Shown here: positions 16,375 through 26,247 of the stretch, piece by piece
How the letters are laid out: the number at the start of each line of letters is the position of its first letter
Numbering within the stretch: position 1 is the stretch's first letter
DNA from: Albirhodobacter sp048262715
Lineage (GTDB): Bacteria > Pseudomonadota > Alphaproteobacteria > Rhodobacterales > Rhodobacteraceae
Direction: 5' to 3'
Length of the DNA stretch: 64,000 nucleotides
NCBI GenBank assembly: GCA_048262715.1
Contig: JBLXEV010000013.1
Coordinates: 50,297-114,296 of the forward strand
Made by a program: the position numbers and the translations under genes
The notes under the pieces: generated by a model
Told to the model about the DNA's origin: nothing
Databases searched by the model: none
What the model saw: only the letters and a program-made list of their open reading frames with translations

Positions 16375-19300
16375 TGCGCCTGCGCCGTTTGGACCTTGAT
16401 TTCTTCGGGCATTTTGCCGGGAAGTCTTACGATTTTGGCGCGGCCAAAACGGGAGGCTCGGATTTCCACATCGTCTTTGGGGCCAATGAGGCGGGCAAAA
16501 CCACGACGATGGAGGGGTTCTTGCGGCTGCTCTACGGCTTCCCTCTGCGAGAACCCTATGCGTTCCGCCATCCGCGCGCCAATCTGCGGGTGTCGGGGCT
16601 GCTGGAGATCGGCGGCGCGGTGCAGCAGTTCACGCGGCTGCCGACGCGCGGATCTAACCTCTTGAATGCGCAGGGTGATCCGGTGCCGGAAACGGCGCTG
16701 CAATCGGCGCTTTCGGGCCTGACGATGGAGGATTACCGCAAGCTTCTTTGTCTTGATGATGAGACGATCGAGAAGGGCGGCGAGGAGATTGCGCAGAGCA
16801 AGGGCGATATCGGGCGGCTGTTGTTTTCGGCGGCGGCGGGGGTGAGTGACCTTTCCGTGGTGCTGGAAGAGGTCGATCAGCAGGCGGGCGCGTTCTACAA
16901 AAAAGGCGGCAGCAAATCACAGTTCGCGCAGCTCAAACGTGCGTTGGAGGATGTCTCGGGCGAGATCAAATCGCGCGATGTCTCGGCGGCGGAGTATCGC
17001 AAGCTGCGGCAAGAGCTTGACGCGGCGCAGTTGCAGGAAGACGCGTTGCGCGGCAACCGTCTGACCGCGTTGCAGCGGCAAGCCAAACTGAAAGCCTTAG
17101 CGGCGGCGCTGCCCCTCGCGCAGCGTCTGGCGGGGGTTGAGGCGGAGGTTGCTGCCCTTATCGCCTATCCCGCCACGCTGGAGATTGACCCCGAAGAACT
17201 GGTGCAGCTTCTGGCCGAGCGCGCGAGTTTGATCGCGAGCGCGACGGCGTTTGAGGAGGAGATCGCCGCGAAATCCGAGGCGCGGGCAGGTTTGCAGCGC
17301 GAGCCAGCGCTCACCGAGGCCTTTGCGCGGCTGCAGGCGTTGCGCGAGCCGCGCGGGCGCTATGAGGCGGCGCTGATTGACCTGCCCAAGCGTCGTGATG
17401 CGCGAGAGGCGGCGCGCGCGGATATGCGCCGCTGCCTGCGCGATATCGGCTTGGAGAGCGAAGCGCCGGAGGCGTTCGTCTTGCCCGAGGTCGAGCTATC
17501 CGCGCTGGAGCAGGCGGTGGTGGCGCTGGGCGAGGCTGAGGGGGCGGCGCGGGCGGCAGCGCTCGAGGCGCGCGAGGCAGCAGCCAAGCGCGCGCAGGCG
17601 GAGCAGGATCTCGCTTTGGCGCGCGCGCAGGGGGAGGGATCCTTGCCGGATCTCAAAGCGCTGTTGGCGCGCCATGATGCCACGAGGGTGTTTGAGGCCT
17701 ATACGGCCGCGCAACAGGGGTTGCGTCTCGCGCGGCGGGCGCAGGAGGCAGCGCTCTCACAGGTCACGTTCGGTGGGCAGAGTTTTGACGCCCCTCCGCA
17801 GGCGGCACTCTCGGCGGCGGAGGCTGCCACTATGGCGCGCGCGCTGGATCAGGCGCGCGAGAAGCTGGCTGTCTGCGGCGCGGCGCAATCCGAGGCGGCT
17901 GATCGTGCGGCGGTTCTGGCGCGGCAGATCGGGGTGATCCAATCTTCGGTTGAGATTGTCACGGATGCGGCGGCGCGCGAGAGCCGCGCTGCGCGCGACG
18001 CGCTGTGGCAGGCGCATCTGGCACGGTTGGATGCCGCCAGCGCAGGCGCATTCGAGACCGCGATGCGACTCGATGATGGCCATACGGCGGCGCGGCAGGG
18101 CCATGCGAAAGACCTTGGCGCGTTGCGCCAGTTGGAGTTGGAGGCCGCGCAGGCGGAGGTGAAGCTGGAGGCCGCGCGCGGCGCGCTCATTGAGGCGCAG
18201 GCGGATTTCGAGACGTTGGAGGCGGAATTTGCGGGGGCGGTCGATGCGTCGGGCTTGGCCCGCAGGCCGACGCCCGAGGCTTTTGCCGAATGGCTGCGCG
18301 CGGTGGAGGCCGCGCGGGAGGCTGCGAGCGCCTATCAGTGCGAAACCCGTGAGGCCGCGCCCGCTTTGGCGGCGGCGGAGGGGGTGCGTGCGGCCTTGGC
18401 GCAGGCACTCAGCAGCACGATTGAGGGCGCGCAGGAGATGGCGCTCGCCCCATTGCTGGACCGCGCCCGTGAGGAAGCCGAGCGCCAGGGGCAGGCGGCG
18501 CAAGCGATTGAGGCCGCGCAATTGATGCTCACAGTCGCGGCGCGGGAGGCAGAGATGCGCACGGGACGGGCCGAGGCGGCTGTGCAGGCGGAGACCGAGG
18601 CGCGGGCCGCGTGGGCGGGCCTGATCGCGGCGCGGTTTGGGGATCAGGCCGATCCGCAGCGGATGCGCGGCGCGTTGGCCGATCTGCGGCGGCTGCGCGA
18701 GATCAATGCCACGCGCCTCAATCTGGAACGGCAAATTCACGGGATGGAGGCGGATCAGGCGGCGTTCTTGGAGGCGCTGGCGGCTTTGGCGCAGGATTTG
18801 GGTGAGATTGCGGATCTGCCGCCCGAGGCGAGGATGCGCGCGATTGAAACCCAAGGGGCTGCGGCGCGGGCGGCACAGGATCGCTGGCAAGCGCTTGGCG
18901 ATGAGGTTGAGACGGCCAAGGCGCATCTGGCGGAGGTCGAGACGGCGCGGGCGTCGCTCGAGGCGCGGGTGCGGCATCTGGCCGAGAGCTTCCCGCCGGA
19001 GATTGCGACGCAGGATATTGGCGATTTGCGCGCCGCTGTGCGCGAAGGCCACCGCGCGATCACCTTGCGCGCCGAGGCGGAGGATCTGATCCGCGCGCTG
19101 TGCGCAGGTTTAAGCGTGCAAGCGCGGGATGAGGCAGAGGCGGCGCTGGCAGGCCAAGACGCGGATGCGGTGCAAGCGGCGCTGACCGAGATCGAGCGCG
19201 ATTTGGCCCCGTTGGATGCCGCGTTGACGCAAGCCATCGAGGCCCGCACCCGCAGCCAAGCGGCCTTGGCATCGGTGACGGGCGGCGATGAGGTCGCGGC

Positions 19301-19829
19301 GCTCACCGCCCGTCGCCGGACCTTGGAGGCCGAGATGGAATCGGGGGCGATGCGCTATCTGGAGGATCGTCTGGGCCATATGCTCGCGGAGCGCGCGATC
19401 CGCCGCTACCGCGACACCCATCGCAGCGGGATGATGGCCTCGGCGGAGGCGGCGTTTCGGGCGCTGACCTCGGGGGCTTACGGCGATCTGACGACGCAAT
19501 CTGATGGCAGCGCTGAGAGTTTGGTGGCGATTCAGGCCTCCGACGGGGCGGCGAAACCTGCAGAGGCCATGTCAAAGGGCACGCGGTTCCAGCTCTATCT
19601 TGCGCTGCGGGCGGCGGCCTATGCGCAGATGGTGGAGAATGGCACGGTGCTGCCGTTCTTCTGCGACGATGTATTCGAGACCTTCGACGATGCCCGCACC
19701 CGTGCGGCCTGCCAGCTGATGCACCGGATCGGGCAGAGCGGGCAGGCGATCTATCTGACGCATCACCAGCATGTCGTGGACATTGCACGGGAAACCTGTG
19801 GCGAAGAGGTGGTTATTCACCAGTTGTGA
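16374..19829 (+). CDS. YhaN/SbcC-like AAA ATPase with long coiled coil
   Basis: Protein of 1151 residues. Walker A is GANEAGKTT (residues 38-46). The middle roughly 800 residues are an Ala-Glu-Arg-rich coiled coil. The C-terminal lobe carries the ABC signature-like MSKGTRFQLYLALR and Walker B LPFFCDDVFE. This is the Rad50/SbcC layout, but I see no Cys-x2-Cys zinc hook at the coiled-coil apex, which fits the YhaN subgroup. It starts within the stop of the nuclease gene, and a strong terminator follows. It is expected to power the YhaO nuclease. Confidence 0.85.
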   Translation: MRLRRLDLDFFGHFAGKSYDFGAAKTGGSDFHIVFGANEAGKTTTMEGFLRLLYGFPLREPYAFRHPRANLRVSGLLEIGGAVQQFTRLPTRGSNLLNAQGDPVPETALQSALSGLTMEDYRKLLCLDDETIEKGGEEIAQSKGDIGRLLFSAAAGVSDLSVVLEEVDQQAGAFYKKGGSKSQFAQLKRALEDVSGEIKSRDVSAAEYRKLRQELDAAQLQEDALRGNRLTALQRQAKLKALAAALPLAQRLAGVEAEVAALIAYPATLEIDPEELVQLLAERASLIASATAFEEEIAAKSEARAGLQREPALTEAFARLQALREPRGRYEAALIDLPKRRDAREAARADMRRCLRDIGLESEAPEAFVLPEVELSALEQAVVALGEAEGAARAAALEAREAAAKRAQAEQDLALARAQGEGSLPDLKALLARHDATRVFEAYTAAQQGLRLARRAQEAALSQVTFGGQSFDAPPQAALSAAEAATMARALDQAREKLAVCGAAQSEAADRAAVLARQIGVIQSSVEIVTDAAARESRAARDALWQAHLARLDAASAGAFETAMRLDDGHTAARQGHAKDLGALRQLELEAAQAEVKLEAARGALIEAQADFETLEAEFAGAVDASGLARRPTPEAFAEWLRAVEAAREAASAYQCETREAAPALAAAEGVRAALAQALSSTIEGAQEMALAPLLDRAREEAERQGQAAQAIEAAQLMLTVAAREAEMRTGRAEAAVQAETEARAAWAGLIAARFGDQADPQRMRGALADLRRLREINATRLNLERQIHGMEADQAAFLEALAALAQDLGEIADLPPEARMRAIETQGAAARAAQDRWQALGDEVETAKAHLAEVETARASLEARVRHLAESFPPEIATQDIGDLRAAVREGHRAITLRAEAEDLIRALCAGLSVQARDEAEAALAGQDADAVQAALTEIERDLAPLDAALTQAIEARTRSQAALASVTGGDEVAALTARRRTLEAEMESGAMRYLEDRLGHMLAERAIRRYRDTHRSGMMASAEAAFRALTSGAYGDLTTQSDGSAESLVAIQASDGAAKPAEAMSKGTRFQLYLALRAAAYAQMVENGTVLPFFCDDVFETFDDARTRAACQLMHRIGQSGQAIYLTHHQHVVDIARETCGEEVVIHQL

Positions 19830-19859
19830 CGGCGGACCAAGTGTCAGGCCGGCAACGCA

Positions 19860-19883
19860 AAAGGCGCCCCGAAGGGCGCCTTT
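19860..19883. terminator. Bidirectional terminator between YhaN and the sugar-binding protein
   Basis: A 10-bp perfect stem (AAAGGCGCCC / GGGCGCCTTT) with loop CGAA, symmetric enough to act on both strands. It lies 30 bases after the YhaN stop and 21 bases after the stop of the minus-strand binding-protein gene. Confidence 0.85.
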
Positions 19884-19904
19884 CAGGGGAGGGGTTCTGA
19901 TCGG

Positions 19905-20852
19905 TTATTCCGACAGGGTGAACGGCGCGGTGTAATTCGCGACATTCTCCGGTGTGATCAGCAGGCAATCAAAGAGCTGCTTTTCTTCTGCCACCATCGG
20001 CTTGCCGTTTTTGATGTAGTGATCGGCCTGAACCACCGCTTCGCGCGAGAACACGGCGACGGGTTGCAGCACGGTATAGGCCATCTCGCCCGCTTTCACC
20101 GCCGCGACTGCATCGGGCGAGCCATCGAAGCCGCCGATGATCACGCCGTCGAGCTTACGGGCCTCTTTCAGCGCCGCAATCGCGCCGAGCGCCATTTCGT
20201 CATTGCCGGAGATCACCGCGTCGATTTCCGGATTGGCTTGGATGATCGACTGCATCTTGTTGTAGCCTTGGGTGCGATCCCAGTTGGCGACTTCCTGCGC
20301 GACCTTCTCCAGACCCGGATATTGGCTCAAAACGGTGTTATAGCCGTTCGAGCGGGTGGCGGCGTTGTTATCGGAAGGGTTGCCGAAGAACTCGACATAT
20401 TTCGCGGTATCGCCGACCAGCTCCTGCCATGCCACAGCGCCAATCGCAGCGCCTTGCGCGTTGTTGGAGACGAGCTGCGCGATGGCGATGCCGCTCTCGT
20501 TGATCTCGGCATTGACGAGGAAGACGGGGATCCCCGCTTCTGTCGCCTTGCGCACCACGCCGACGGAGCCATCCGCATTGGCCGGATCGAGGATGATCGC
20601 TTTCGCGCCATTGGTGATGGCGGCGTCGATCAGATTGGATTCGACATTGGTATCGCCCTTATGCGCGGCAACCGTGGCCTCATAGCCCAGCTCGATTGCG
20701 GTCGCTTTTGCGACTTCGCCTTCGGTGAACCAATAGGGGTTGGCGGGGTCGGTGACGATGATGGAAATCAGGCCCTCAGCGCTGGCGGCCCCTGCCATCA
20801 GCGGCAGGGTTGCAGCGGCGGCGAGCAGGGCGCGTCTGGTGAAACGGATCAT
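19905..20852 (-). CDS. eryG: Periplasmic sugar/polyol-binding protein of ABC importer (EryG-like)
   Basis: Protein of 315 residues of the ribose-binding (RbsB, Peripla_BP_4) type. The signal region MIRFTRRALLAAAATLPL has a TRR-x-LL pattern, so export by Tat is possible, with cleavage near ASA-EG. The mature part has VTDPANPYW, AIILDPANADG, NDEMALGAIAAL and IGGFDGSPDAV, all standard for the family. It is the last gene of a minus-strand importer operon divergent from eryA, so erythritol is the expected ligand; the eryEFG names follow the rhizobial locus and are by context. Confidence 0.8.
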   Translation of the reverse strand: MIRFTRRALLAAAATLPLMAGAASAEGLISIIVTDPANPYWFTEGEVAKATAIELGYEATVAAHKGDTNVESNLIDAAITNGAKAIILDPANADGSVGVVRKATEAGIPVFLVNAEINESGIAIAQLVSNNAQGAAIGAVAWQELVGDTAKYVEFFGNPSDNNAATRSNGYNTVLSQYPGLEKVAQEVANWDRTQGYNKMQSIIQANPEIDAVISGNDEMALGAIAALKEARKLDGVIIGGFDGSPDAVAAVKAGEMAYTVLQPVAVFSREAVVQADHYIKNGKPMVAEEKQLFDCLLITPENVANYTAPFTLSE

Positions 20853-20969
20853 GGTTGGGTCTCCCTTTTTAACTGGTTGAACGTGGTATCATTGCGCCGG
20901 TGTTCAGCAGGTCCGGCAGTTCCGCGTCGGGGCCTCCTCACCCCAGTGCGTCGCGAAATCGGGTTGGGG

Positions 20970-22058
20970 TCAGCTCTTGCGGCCGCGGCCCCCGTATTGG
21001 ATCGAGTTGAGCATCACTGCGAGGACGATCACCGCGCCGGTGAAGACGGTTTGCCAGTAGGAGCTGACACCGATGATGACGAGGCCATCGCTCAAAAAGC
21101 CGATGACGAAAGCGCCCAGCAAGGTGCCGCGCACAGTGCCGCGCCCGCCCATCAGGGAGGCCCCGCCGACGACGACGGCCGCGATGGCGGTCAACTCGTA
21201 GGTGGTGCCTGCGGTCGGGCCTGCGGAGGTGAGCTGCGAGCTGAGCACGAGCCCTGCAATCGCGGCGCAGATGCCGGAGAGCACATAGACCGCGATCTGC
21301 ACCCGCTTCACAGGCACGCCGGAAAGCTCTGCCGCGCGGGCATTGCCGCCCGAGGAATAGAGCCAGCGGCCAAAGGCGGTGCGCGCGAGCAAGATGCCTG
21401 CGAGGATCGCGACAATCGCGAGCACGACGACCCCGATGGGGATACCCGCAAGGCGGTTAAACCCGAGCCAGCCAAAGCCGGTGTTGCCGAAACTGGGATC
21501 ACCCGAGAGGTTGTTGAACGTCAGCCCGTTGGTCATCAGCAGCGCCACACCGCGCGCGACATAGAGCGAGCCGAGTGTGGCCACAAAGGCGGGCACGCGG
21601 AAATAGGCAACGAGCACGCCGTTCACCAACCCGACGAACGCGCCGACACCCAATGTGAGCACTACCACCGCCCAGACCGGCGGGTAGAGGATGACGCCCG
21701 CGCTTTGGATCTCGACCCCTTGCATCAGATAGCCCGCGAAGACGCCGGTGAGGCCAAGCACGGAGCCCACGGAAAGATCAATCCCGCCGTTGAGGATCAC
21801 CAGCAGCATCCCGAGAGCCAGCAGGCCGAAGATCGCAACGTGGTTCGCCATGATCAGGAAGTTCGAGAGGGTCGCGTAATTGGAGGATTGGCTGGAGAAG
21901 AACAGGATAATCGCGATCAGCGCGAAGAAGGCGCGGCCCTCCAGAAGCGCGCGGCCAAGGTGGAAATTCTCCCCCAGTAGCCCAGCAAACGGGCCGCGGG
22001 CCGGTGTCTTCGGGCGGGGTTTCGCATTTGCCTTTTGCGGCGTGGTGAGATCGTTCAT
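20970..22058 (-). CDS. eryF: ABC sugar/polyol permease (EryF-like, RbsC type)
   Basis: Inner-membrane permease of 362 residues with 8-10 hydrophobic segments. It has the RbsC-family signature region GIDLSVGSVLGLTG near residue 90 and GGRGTVRGTLLGA near residue 305. It starts with a polar, proline- and lysine-rich N-terminal tail of about 40 residues. It belongs to the importer operon with the ATPase 48 bases upstream and the binding protein 117 bases downstream. Confidence 0.87.
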   Translation of the reverse strand: MNDLTTPQKANAKPRPKTPARGPFAGLLGENFHLGRALLEGRAFFALIAIILFFSSQSSNYATLSNFLIMANHVAIFGLLALGMLLVILNGGIDLSVGSVLGLTGVFAGYLMQGVEIQSAGVILYPPVWAVVVLTLGVGAFVGLVNGVLVAYFRVPAFVATLGSLYVARGVALLMTNGLTFNNLSGDPSFGNTGFGWLGFNRLAGIPIGVVVLAIVAILAGILLARTAFGRWLYSSGGNARAAELSGVPVKRVQIAVYVLSGICAAIAGLVLSSQLTSAGPTAGTTYELTAIAAVVVGGASLMGGRGTVRGTLLGAFVIGFLSDGLVIIGVSSYWQTVFTGAVIVLAVMLNSIQYGGRGRKS

Positions 22059-22106
22059 GTGGGTCTCCCTCTCGGGGGCGCTTTCGGGGCGCGGGATGGG
22101 TTCGGA

Positions 22107-23663
22107 TCAGCCTGCGGGGGCCAGGTGCGGCGCGGGGGCGGGCGTTTCAGCTGGGGGAGCGGCCTCGCCGGAGGCGGCCATGATCTGTTCTTTGCTGGCG
22201 TCGGGGCCAAAACTCGCGGAGATCTTTCCCTTGTGCATGACAAGGATCCGGTGCGCGATGGATAGGCATTCGCTGACCTCCGAGGTGGTGTAGAGCACCG
22301 CCAGCCCTTGCCGCGCGCCCTCGGACAGCAGCCGGAACACTTCCGCCTTTGCGCCGATATCAATGCCGCGGCTAGGTTCATCAAGCAGCAAGACGGAAGG
22401 GTTCGTGGCCAGCATCTTGCCGATGACGACCTTTTGCTGGTTGCCGCCCGACAGCGACCCGATCGCCGCCCCGCCGCCATCGGTTTTGATCGTTACATTG
22501 CGGATCGAGCGGTCGATGATGGTTTGTTCGACTTTGCGCGAGGTCAGCAAGCCTTTGGTGAAGGCGCTGATGCTGGCGAGGGAGAGGTTCTGGCCGACAC
22601 TCATGGTTTGCACCAGCCCGTCGCGCTGGCGATCTTCGGGGGTAAGCGCGAGGCCGCGCGCGATACGCTGGGCGATGCTCAAGCCCGCCACATCCGCGCC
22701 GTTTAACAGCACTTGCCCCTGCGTGGAGGGCAGGCGGCCCGCGATACATTCCATCAGCTCGGTGCGGCCCGCGCCCATCAACCCGTAGATGCACACAATC
22801 TCGCCCGCGCGCAGATCAAGCGAGAGATGATCGACGACATTCACCGCTTGGCCCGTGGCGGCGGGGACACAAAGCCCCTGCACCGAGAGCGCAACCGCGC
22901 CGAATTCATAGCCCTGTGGCGGCGCGCCGAGATCGAAATTCTCGCCCACCATATTGCGCACGATCCATTCCAGATCAATGTCGGCGCGGGCGGCGGCGGC
23001 GGTCATCACCCCGTCGCGCAGCACCACCGCATGATCGGTGATCGTCAGCGCCTCTTCCAGATGGTGCGAGATATAGACGATGGAGACGCCGCGCGCTTTG
23101 AGATCATGGATCACCTTGAACAGCACCTCGACCTCGGAGGCGGAGAGCGCGGAGGTTGGCTCATCCATGATCAGGATTTGCGAATTGACGGAGAGCGCGC
23201 GGGCGATTTCAACGATCTGTTGTTGCCCGAGGCGGAGATCTTCGACCTTGGTGAGCGGGTCGATATCCTCTTCCAGTTCCAGCATCAAAGCGCGGGTCTG
23301 GCGCTCTTCCTCGGCGAAATCGACCCCTGCACGGCCGCGCAGCTCGCGACCCATGAAGATATTGTCGCGCACGGTCATATTGGGCGCGAGGCTGAGTTCC
23401 TGATGGATGATCGAAATCCCGAGATCGCGCGCCTCATTAGTGGAGCCGATGGACACGGGCCGTCCGTCGAGCAATAGCTCGCCGGAGGTCGGGCGCTGGA
23501 CGCCGGAAAGGATCTTCATCAGTGTCGATTTGCCCGCGCCATTCTCGCCGAACAGGGTTGTAACCTGCCCGCGATGGACGTCGAAGTTGACGCCTTTGAG
23601 CGCATGGACGGCGCCGAAGCTCTTGGTGACATTGCGCGCGGCAAGGACGACATCGGCCATCAT
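22107..23663 (-). CDS. eryE: ABC importer ATPase, double-domain RbsA type (EryE-like)
   Basis: Protein of 518 residues with two ATPase cassettes. The first has Walker A GENGAGKSTLMK (about residue 39), signature LRLGQQQIVEIARAL and Walker B ILIMDEPTSAL. The second has a degenerate P-loop GLMGAGRTEL and signature LSGGNQQKVVIGKML, as usual in this family. Two ATGs (23663, 23660) are possible; the second overlaps the DUF2291 stop as TGATG. The C-terminus carries an Ala/Pro-rich tail. It energises the polyol importer. Confidence 0.88.
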   Translation of the reverse strand: MMADVVLAARNVTKSFGAVHALKGVNFDVHRGQVTTLFGENGAGKSTLMKILSGVQRPTSGELLLDGRPVSIGSTNEARDLGISIIHQELSLAPNMTVRDNIFMGRELRGRAGVDFAEEERQTRALMLELEEDIDPLTKVEDLRLGQQQIVEIARALSVNSQILIMDEPTSALSASEVEVLFKVIHDLKARGVSIVYISHHLEEALTITDHAVVLRDGVMTAAAARADIDLEWIVRNMVGENFDLGAPPQGYEFGAVALSVQGLCVPAATGQAVNVVDHLSLDLRAGEIVCIYGLMGAGRTELMECIAGRLPSTQGQVLLNGADVAGLSIAQRIARGLALTPEDRQRDGLVQTMSVGQNLSLASISAFTKGLLTSRKVEQTIIDRSIRNVTIKTDGGGAAIGSLSGGNQQKVVIGKMLATNPSVLLLDEPSRGIDIGAKAEVFRLLSEGARQGLAVLYTTSEVSECLSIAHRILVMHKGKISASFGPDASKEQIMAASGEAAPPAETPAPAPHLAPAG

Positions 23664-24313
23664 TGCACCTCGAGGGAGACGGGGGTGACGAGCCAGTTCT
23701 TCGGGTTGATCATGGTGAAGACGCCCGTGACGGTGGCGGTTTTGCCCGTGAGCGTGTCGCGGTCGAGCCCGTCGAGCACCTCAGCCGCCATCGCACGGTT
23801 CAGCCCTGCGCCTGCGTCCTGATATTCGATCTGATTTTTGAACGCGCCGAACTCGATATCGCCGGAGATGTCGCGCAGCTCGGTGCCGTTGATCGCGGGG
23901 CCGCTTTGCAGGCGGATTTTGGTGCCCTCCGGCATCCCTGCGACGGTGACATCGAAGATCCCCGATTTGCCTTCGCCGATCTGTCCCGTGAAACGCACGG
24001 GCATGACGGCAAAGGCCCCCGCCATCGTGCCATATTCGGCAATCGCGGCTTTCTTGTCAGCGGCGAGTGCGGTGGCGAGCGGGGCCGCTTCCGGCGCGCG
24101 GCTGATCACGATATCGCGGATGCGAGGGAATTCACTTTGCCCGAAGCGATCCGCGTTGAAGGCCTGCTGGCGCAGATCTTGCTCCGATCCGATCGGCACG
24201 ATCGTGGTGTCGAGCGCCATCGCCCCGATCAAGAGAACCGCGCCAATTGCGATGATGCCCAAGCCGCGGCGGGATGTGTTCGCCCCTGCGGGTATCGTTC
24301 TGGTCTCGGCCAT
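23660..24313 (-). CDS. DUF2291 family protein linked to sugar ABC importers
   Basis: Protein of 217 residues with one N-terminal membrane anchor (GLGIIAIGAVLLIGAMAL, about residues 17-34) and a periplasmic domain containing RDIVISRAPEAAPL and VTVAGMPEGTKIRLQSGPAINGTELRD. It resembles DUF2291, found as an extra gene next to ribose-type importers in alphaproteobacterial polyol loci. Function is unknown; it may assist the binding protein or permease. It is the first gene of the importer operon and overlaps the ATPase start. The ATG at 24313 is preferred to an earlier in-frame one because the anchor then sits near the N-terminus. Confidence 0.7.
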   Translation of the reverse strand: MAETRTIPAGANTSRRGLGIIAIGAVLLIGAMALDTTIVPIGSEQDLRQQAFNADRFGQSEFPRIRDIVISRAPEAAPLATALAADKKAAIAEYGTMAGAFAVMPVRFTGQIGEGKSGIFDVTVAGMPEGTKIRLQSGPAINGTELRDISGDIEFGAFKNQIEYQDAGAGLNRAMAAEVLDGLDRDTLTGKTATVTGVFTMINPKNWLVTPVSLEVQ

Positions 24314-24651
24314 AGTGGTCTCGCCCCCCTCTGTGCTCCGGCCTGCCGGAGGTCTGTGATTCTGCCAGCCAGCCTTTGCGGCGGTTGGCGGATCTGTCAT
24401 CGGAAGAGGGCCAACATATTGCTGTTGAACGCTTCCCCCCTTTTGCAACCCTCCGCGGAACTCCTCAATCCCTTGCGCGGAAAGCGCCTCGCCCAACCGT
24501 GAAAGGCGGAGCGGATTGCCTCGACCTTATGTGTAATTTTTTACGATGTCTGCAAAAAAATTCACACGTCCAAAATATTTGTGTTACACCGAAGCCAAGG
24601 ACGAGTGGCCGGATCGGGAGGATCGGGCGCGACAACGGGGGAGGGGCTGCC
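24314..24651. promoter_or_regulatory. Divergent promoter region between the importer operon and eryA
   Basis: Gap of 338 bases. An AT-rich stretch (24530-24595) carries TTATGTGTAATTTTTTAC at 24528-24545 and the palindrome GTGTTACAC at 24591-24599. These GTGTAA / TTACAC elements, placed between two divergent erythritol operons, are candidate EryD (SorC-type) sites. No exact -35/-10 pair could be fixed by eye. Confidence 0.45.
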
Positions 24652-26247
24652 ATGCGCGGGGCGCGGAGCATTTCGGGCGATCTCATCATTGGCATTGACG
24701 CAGGAACATCGGTGATCAAGGCGGTGGCCTTTGATCTCGCAGGGCGTCAGATTGCCTGTGCCAGCATCCGTAACCGCTATGAGTTGGGGGGTGCTGCCTC
24801 GGGTGCTGCGACTCAATCCATGCCGCAAACCTGGGCCGATTGCGCGGCGGCTTTGCGCGATCTCGGCACGATGGTCGACGGGTTGGCCGCACGCACGGCG
24901 GCGGTTGGCATCACGGGGCAGGGCGATGGCACGTGGTTGGTCGGCGCGCAGAATGAACCCGTAACCAATGCGTGGCTTTGGCTTGATGCGCGGGCCGCGC
25001 CGACGGTTTCGCGGCTGTCCGCAAAGGCGAGCGACCGTGCACGGTTTAAGGCCACAGGCACGGGGCTGAATACCTGCCAGCAGGGCAGCCAAATGGCGCA
25101 TATGGAGGCCGTTTGCCCCGAGGTTCTGGACCGCGCCGAGGTCGCATTGCACTGTAAGGACTGGCTGTTTCTCAATCTCACGGGCGTGCGCGCGACCGAC
25201 CCTTCGGAGGCGAGCTTTACCTTCGGCGATTTTCGCACCCGTCAGTATAGCGATGCGGTGATCGCCTCACTGGGGTTGGCGCATCGCCACCATTTGCTGC
25301 CCGAAATTCTCGACGGCACCCGCGAGACCCGCCCGCTCACCCAAGCGGCGGCAGAGGCCACGGGGCTGCGGGCGGGCACGCCTGTCTCGCTCGGCTATGT
25401 GGACATGGTGATGACGGCGCTGGGCGCGGGCGTTCACACTGGTGACGCGGGCGCGGGCTGTTCTACCATTGGATCGACGGGCGTGCATATGCGCGCGGTC
25501 GCCTCCAAAAAAGTGCATCTGAATGCCGAGCGCACCGGCTATGTGATCTGCCTTCCGGTGCCCGATCTGGTGACGCAGGTGCAGACCAATATGGCCGCGA
25601 CGCTAAACCTCGATTGGGCGCTGGCCCTCGCGGCGGATCTGATCGGGGAGGTGGGCGAGACGCCAAGCCATGCCGATCTCGTGGCGCGGATTGACGGCTG
25701 GATGGCGCGCTCAACGGCGGGGGCGTTGCTCTATCATCCCTATATCTCGGAGGCGGGCGAGCGGGGGCCATTTGTGAATGCGCAGGCCCGCGCCAGCCTG
25801 ATCGGATTGACGCATCATCACCGTTTTGCGGATGTGATCCGCGCGGTGATCGAGGGGATCGCCCTTGCCGCGCGCGATTGCTACGCGGCGATGGGCGAGA
25901 TGCCGCGCGAGCTGCGGTTGACGGGCGGCGCGGCGCGGTCACGTGCAGTGCGGCAGGTTCTAGCCTCAACGCTGAATGTCCCGCTGCGGGTCTCCTCGCG
26001 CGAGGAGGCAGGCGCGGCGGGTTGCGCGATGATGGCCGCGGTGGCGATCGGGGCCTACCCCGATATGGAGGCCTGTATAGCGGACTGGACAACCCCGCTT
26101 TTGGGCGAGAGCGAGCCGCCCGATCCGGCCTTAGTGCCAACTTATAACGCAGCATTCTCCCAATATCGCCACGCGCGTGCCGCTTTGGCGCTGGTTTGGG
26201 ACGACATGGCGCAAGCGCCGAAAATAGCACAAGGAAACGACAGATGA
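24652..26247 (+). CDS. eryA: Erythritol kinase, FGGY family
   Basis: FGGY carbohydrate kinase of 531 residues that phosphorylates erythritol with ATP (product D-erythritol 1-phosphate, also called L-erythritol 4-phosphate). The N-terminal phosphate-binding motif is IGIDAGTSVIKAVAFDLAG (residues 12-30). The second-domain segments ITGQGDGTWLV and TGGAARSRAVRQVLA are present. The ATG at 24652 is chosen because GGGGGAGGGG precedes it and the N-terminus fits. It opens the ery operon and overlaps eryB (ATGA). Identification rests on the complete eryA-B-C...D order and on resemblance to rhizobial/Brucella EryA. Confidence 0.9.
   Translation: MRGARSISGDLIIGIDAGTSVIKAVAFDLAGRQIACASIRNRYELGGAASGAATQSMPQTWADCAAALRDLGTMVDGLAARTAAVGITGQGDGTWLVGAQNEPVTNAWLWLDARAAPTVSRLSAKASDRARFKATGTGLNTCQQGSQMAHMEAVCPEVLDRAEVALHCKDWLFLNLTGVRATDPSEASFTFGDFRTRQYSDAVIASLGLAHRHHLLPEILDGTRETRPLTQAAAEATGLRAGTPVSLGYVDMVMTALGAGVHTGDAGAGCSTIGSTGVHMRAVASKKVHLNAERTGYVICLPVPDLVTQVQTNMAATLNLDWALALAADLIGEVGETPSHADLVARIDGWMARSTAGALLYHPYISEAGERGPFVNAQARASLIGLTHHHRFADVIRAVIEGIALAARDCYAAMGEMPRELRLTGGAARSRAVRQVLASTLNVPLRVSSREEAGAAGCAMMAAVAIGAYPDMEACIADWTTPLLGESEPPDPALVPTYNAAFSQYRHARAALALVWDDMAQAPKIAQGNDR

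Noticed and set aside
17757..19052. 431-codon minus-strand frame opposite the YhaN coiled coil
   Set aside because: Arg/Leu-rich low-complexity translation produced by the reverse of Ala/Glu-rich repeats; no start signal.
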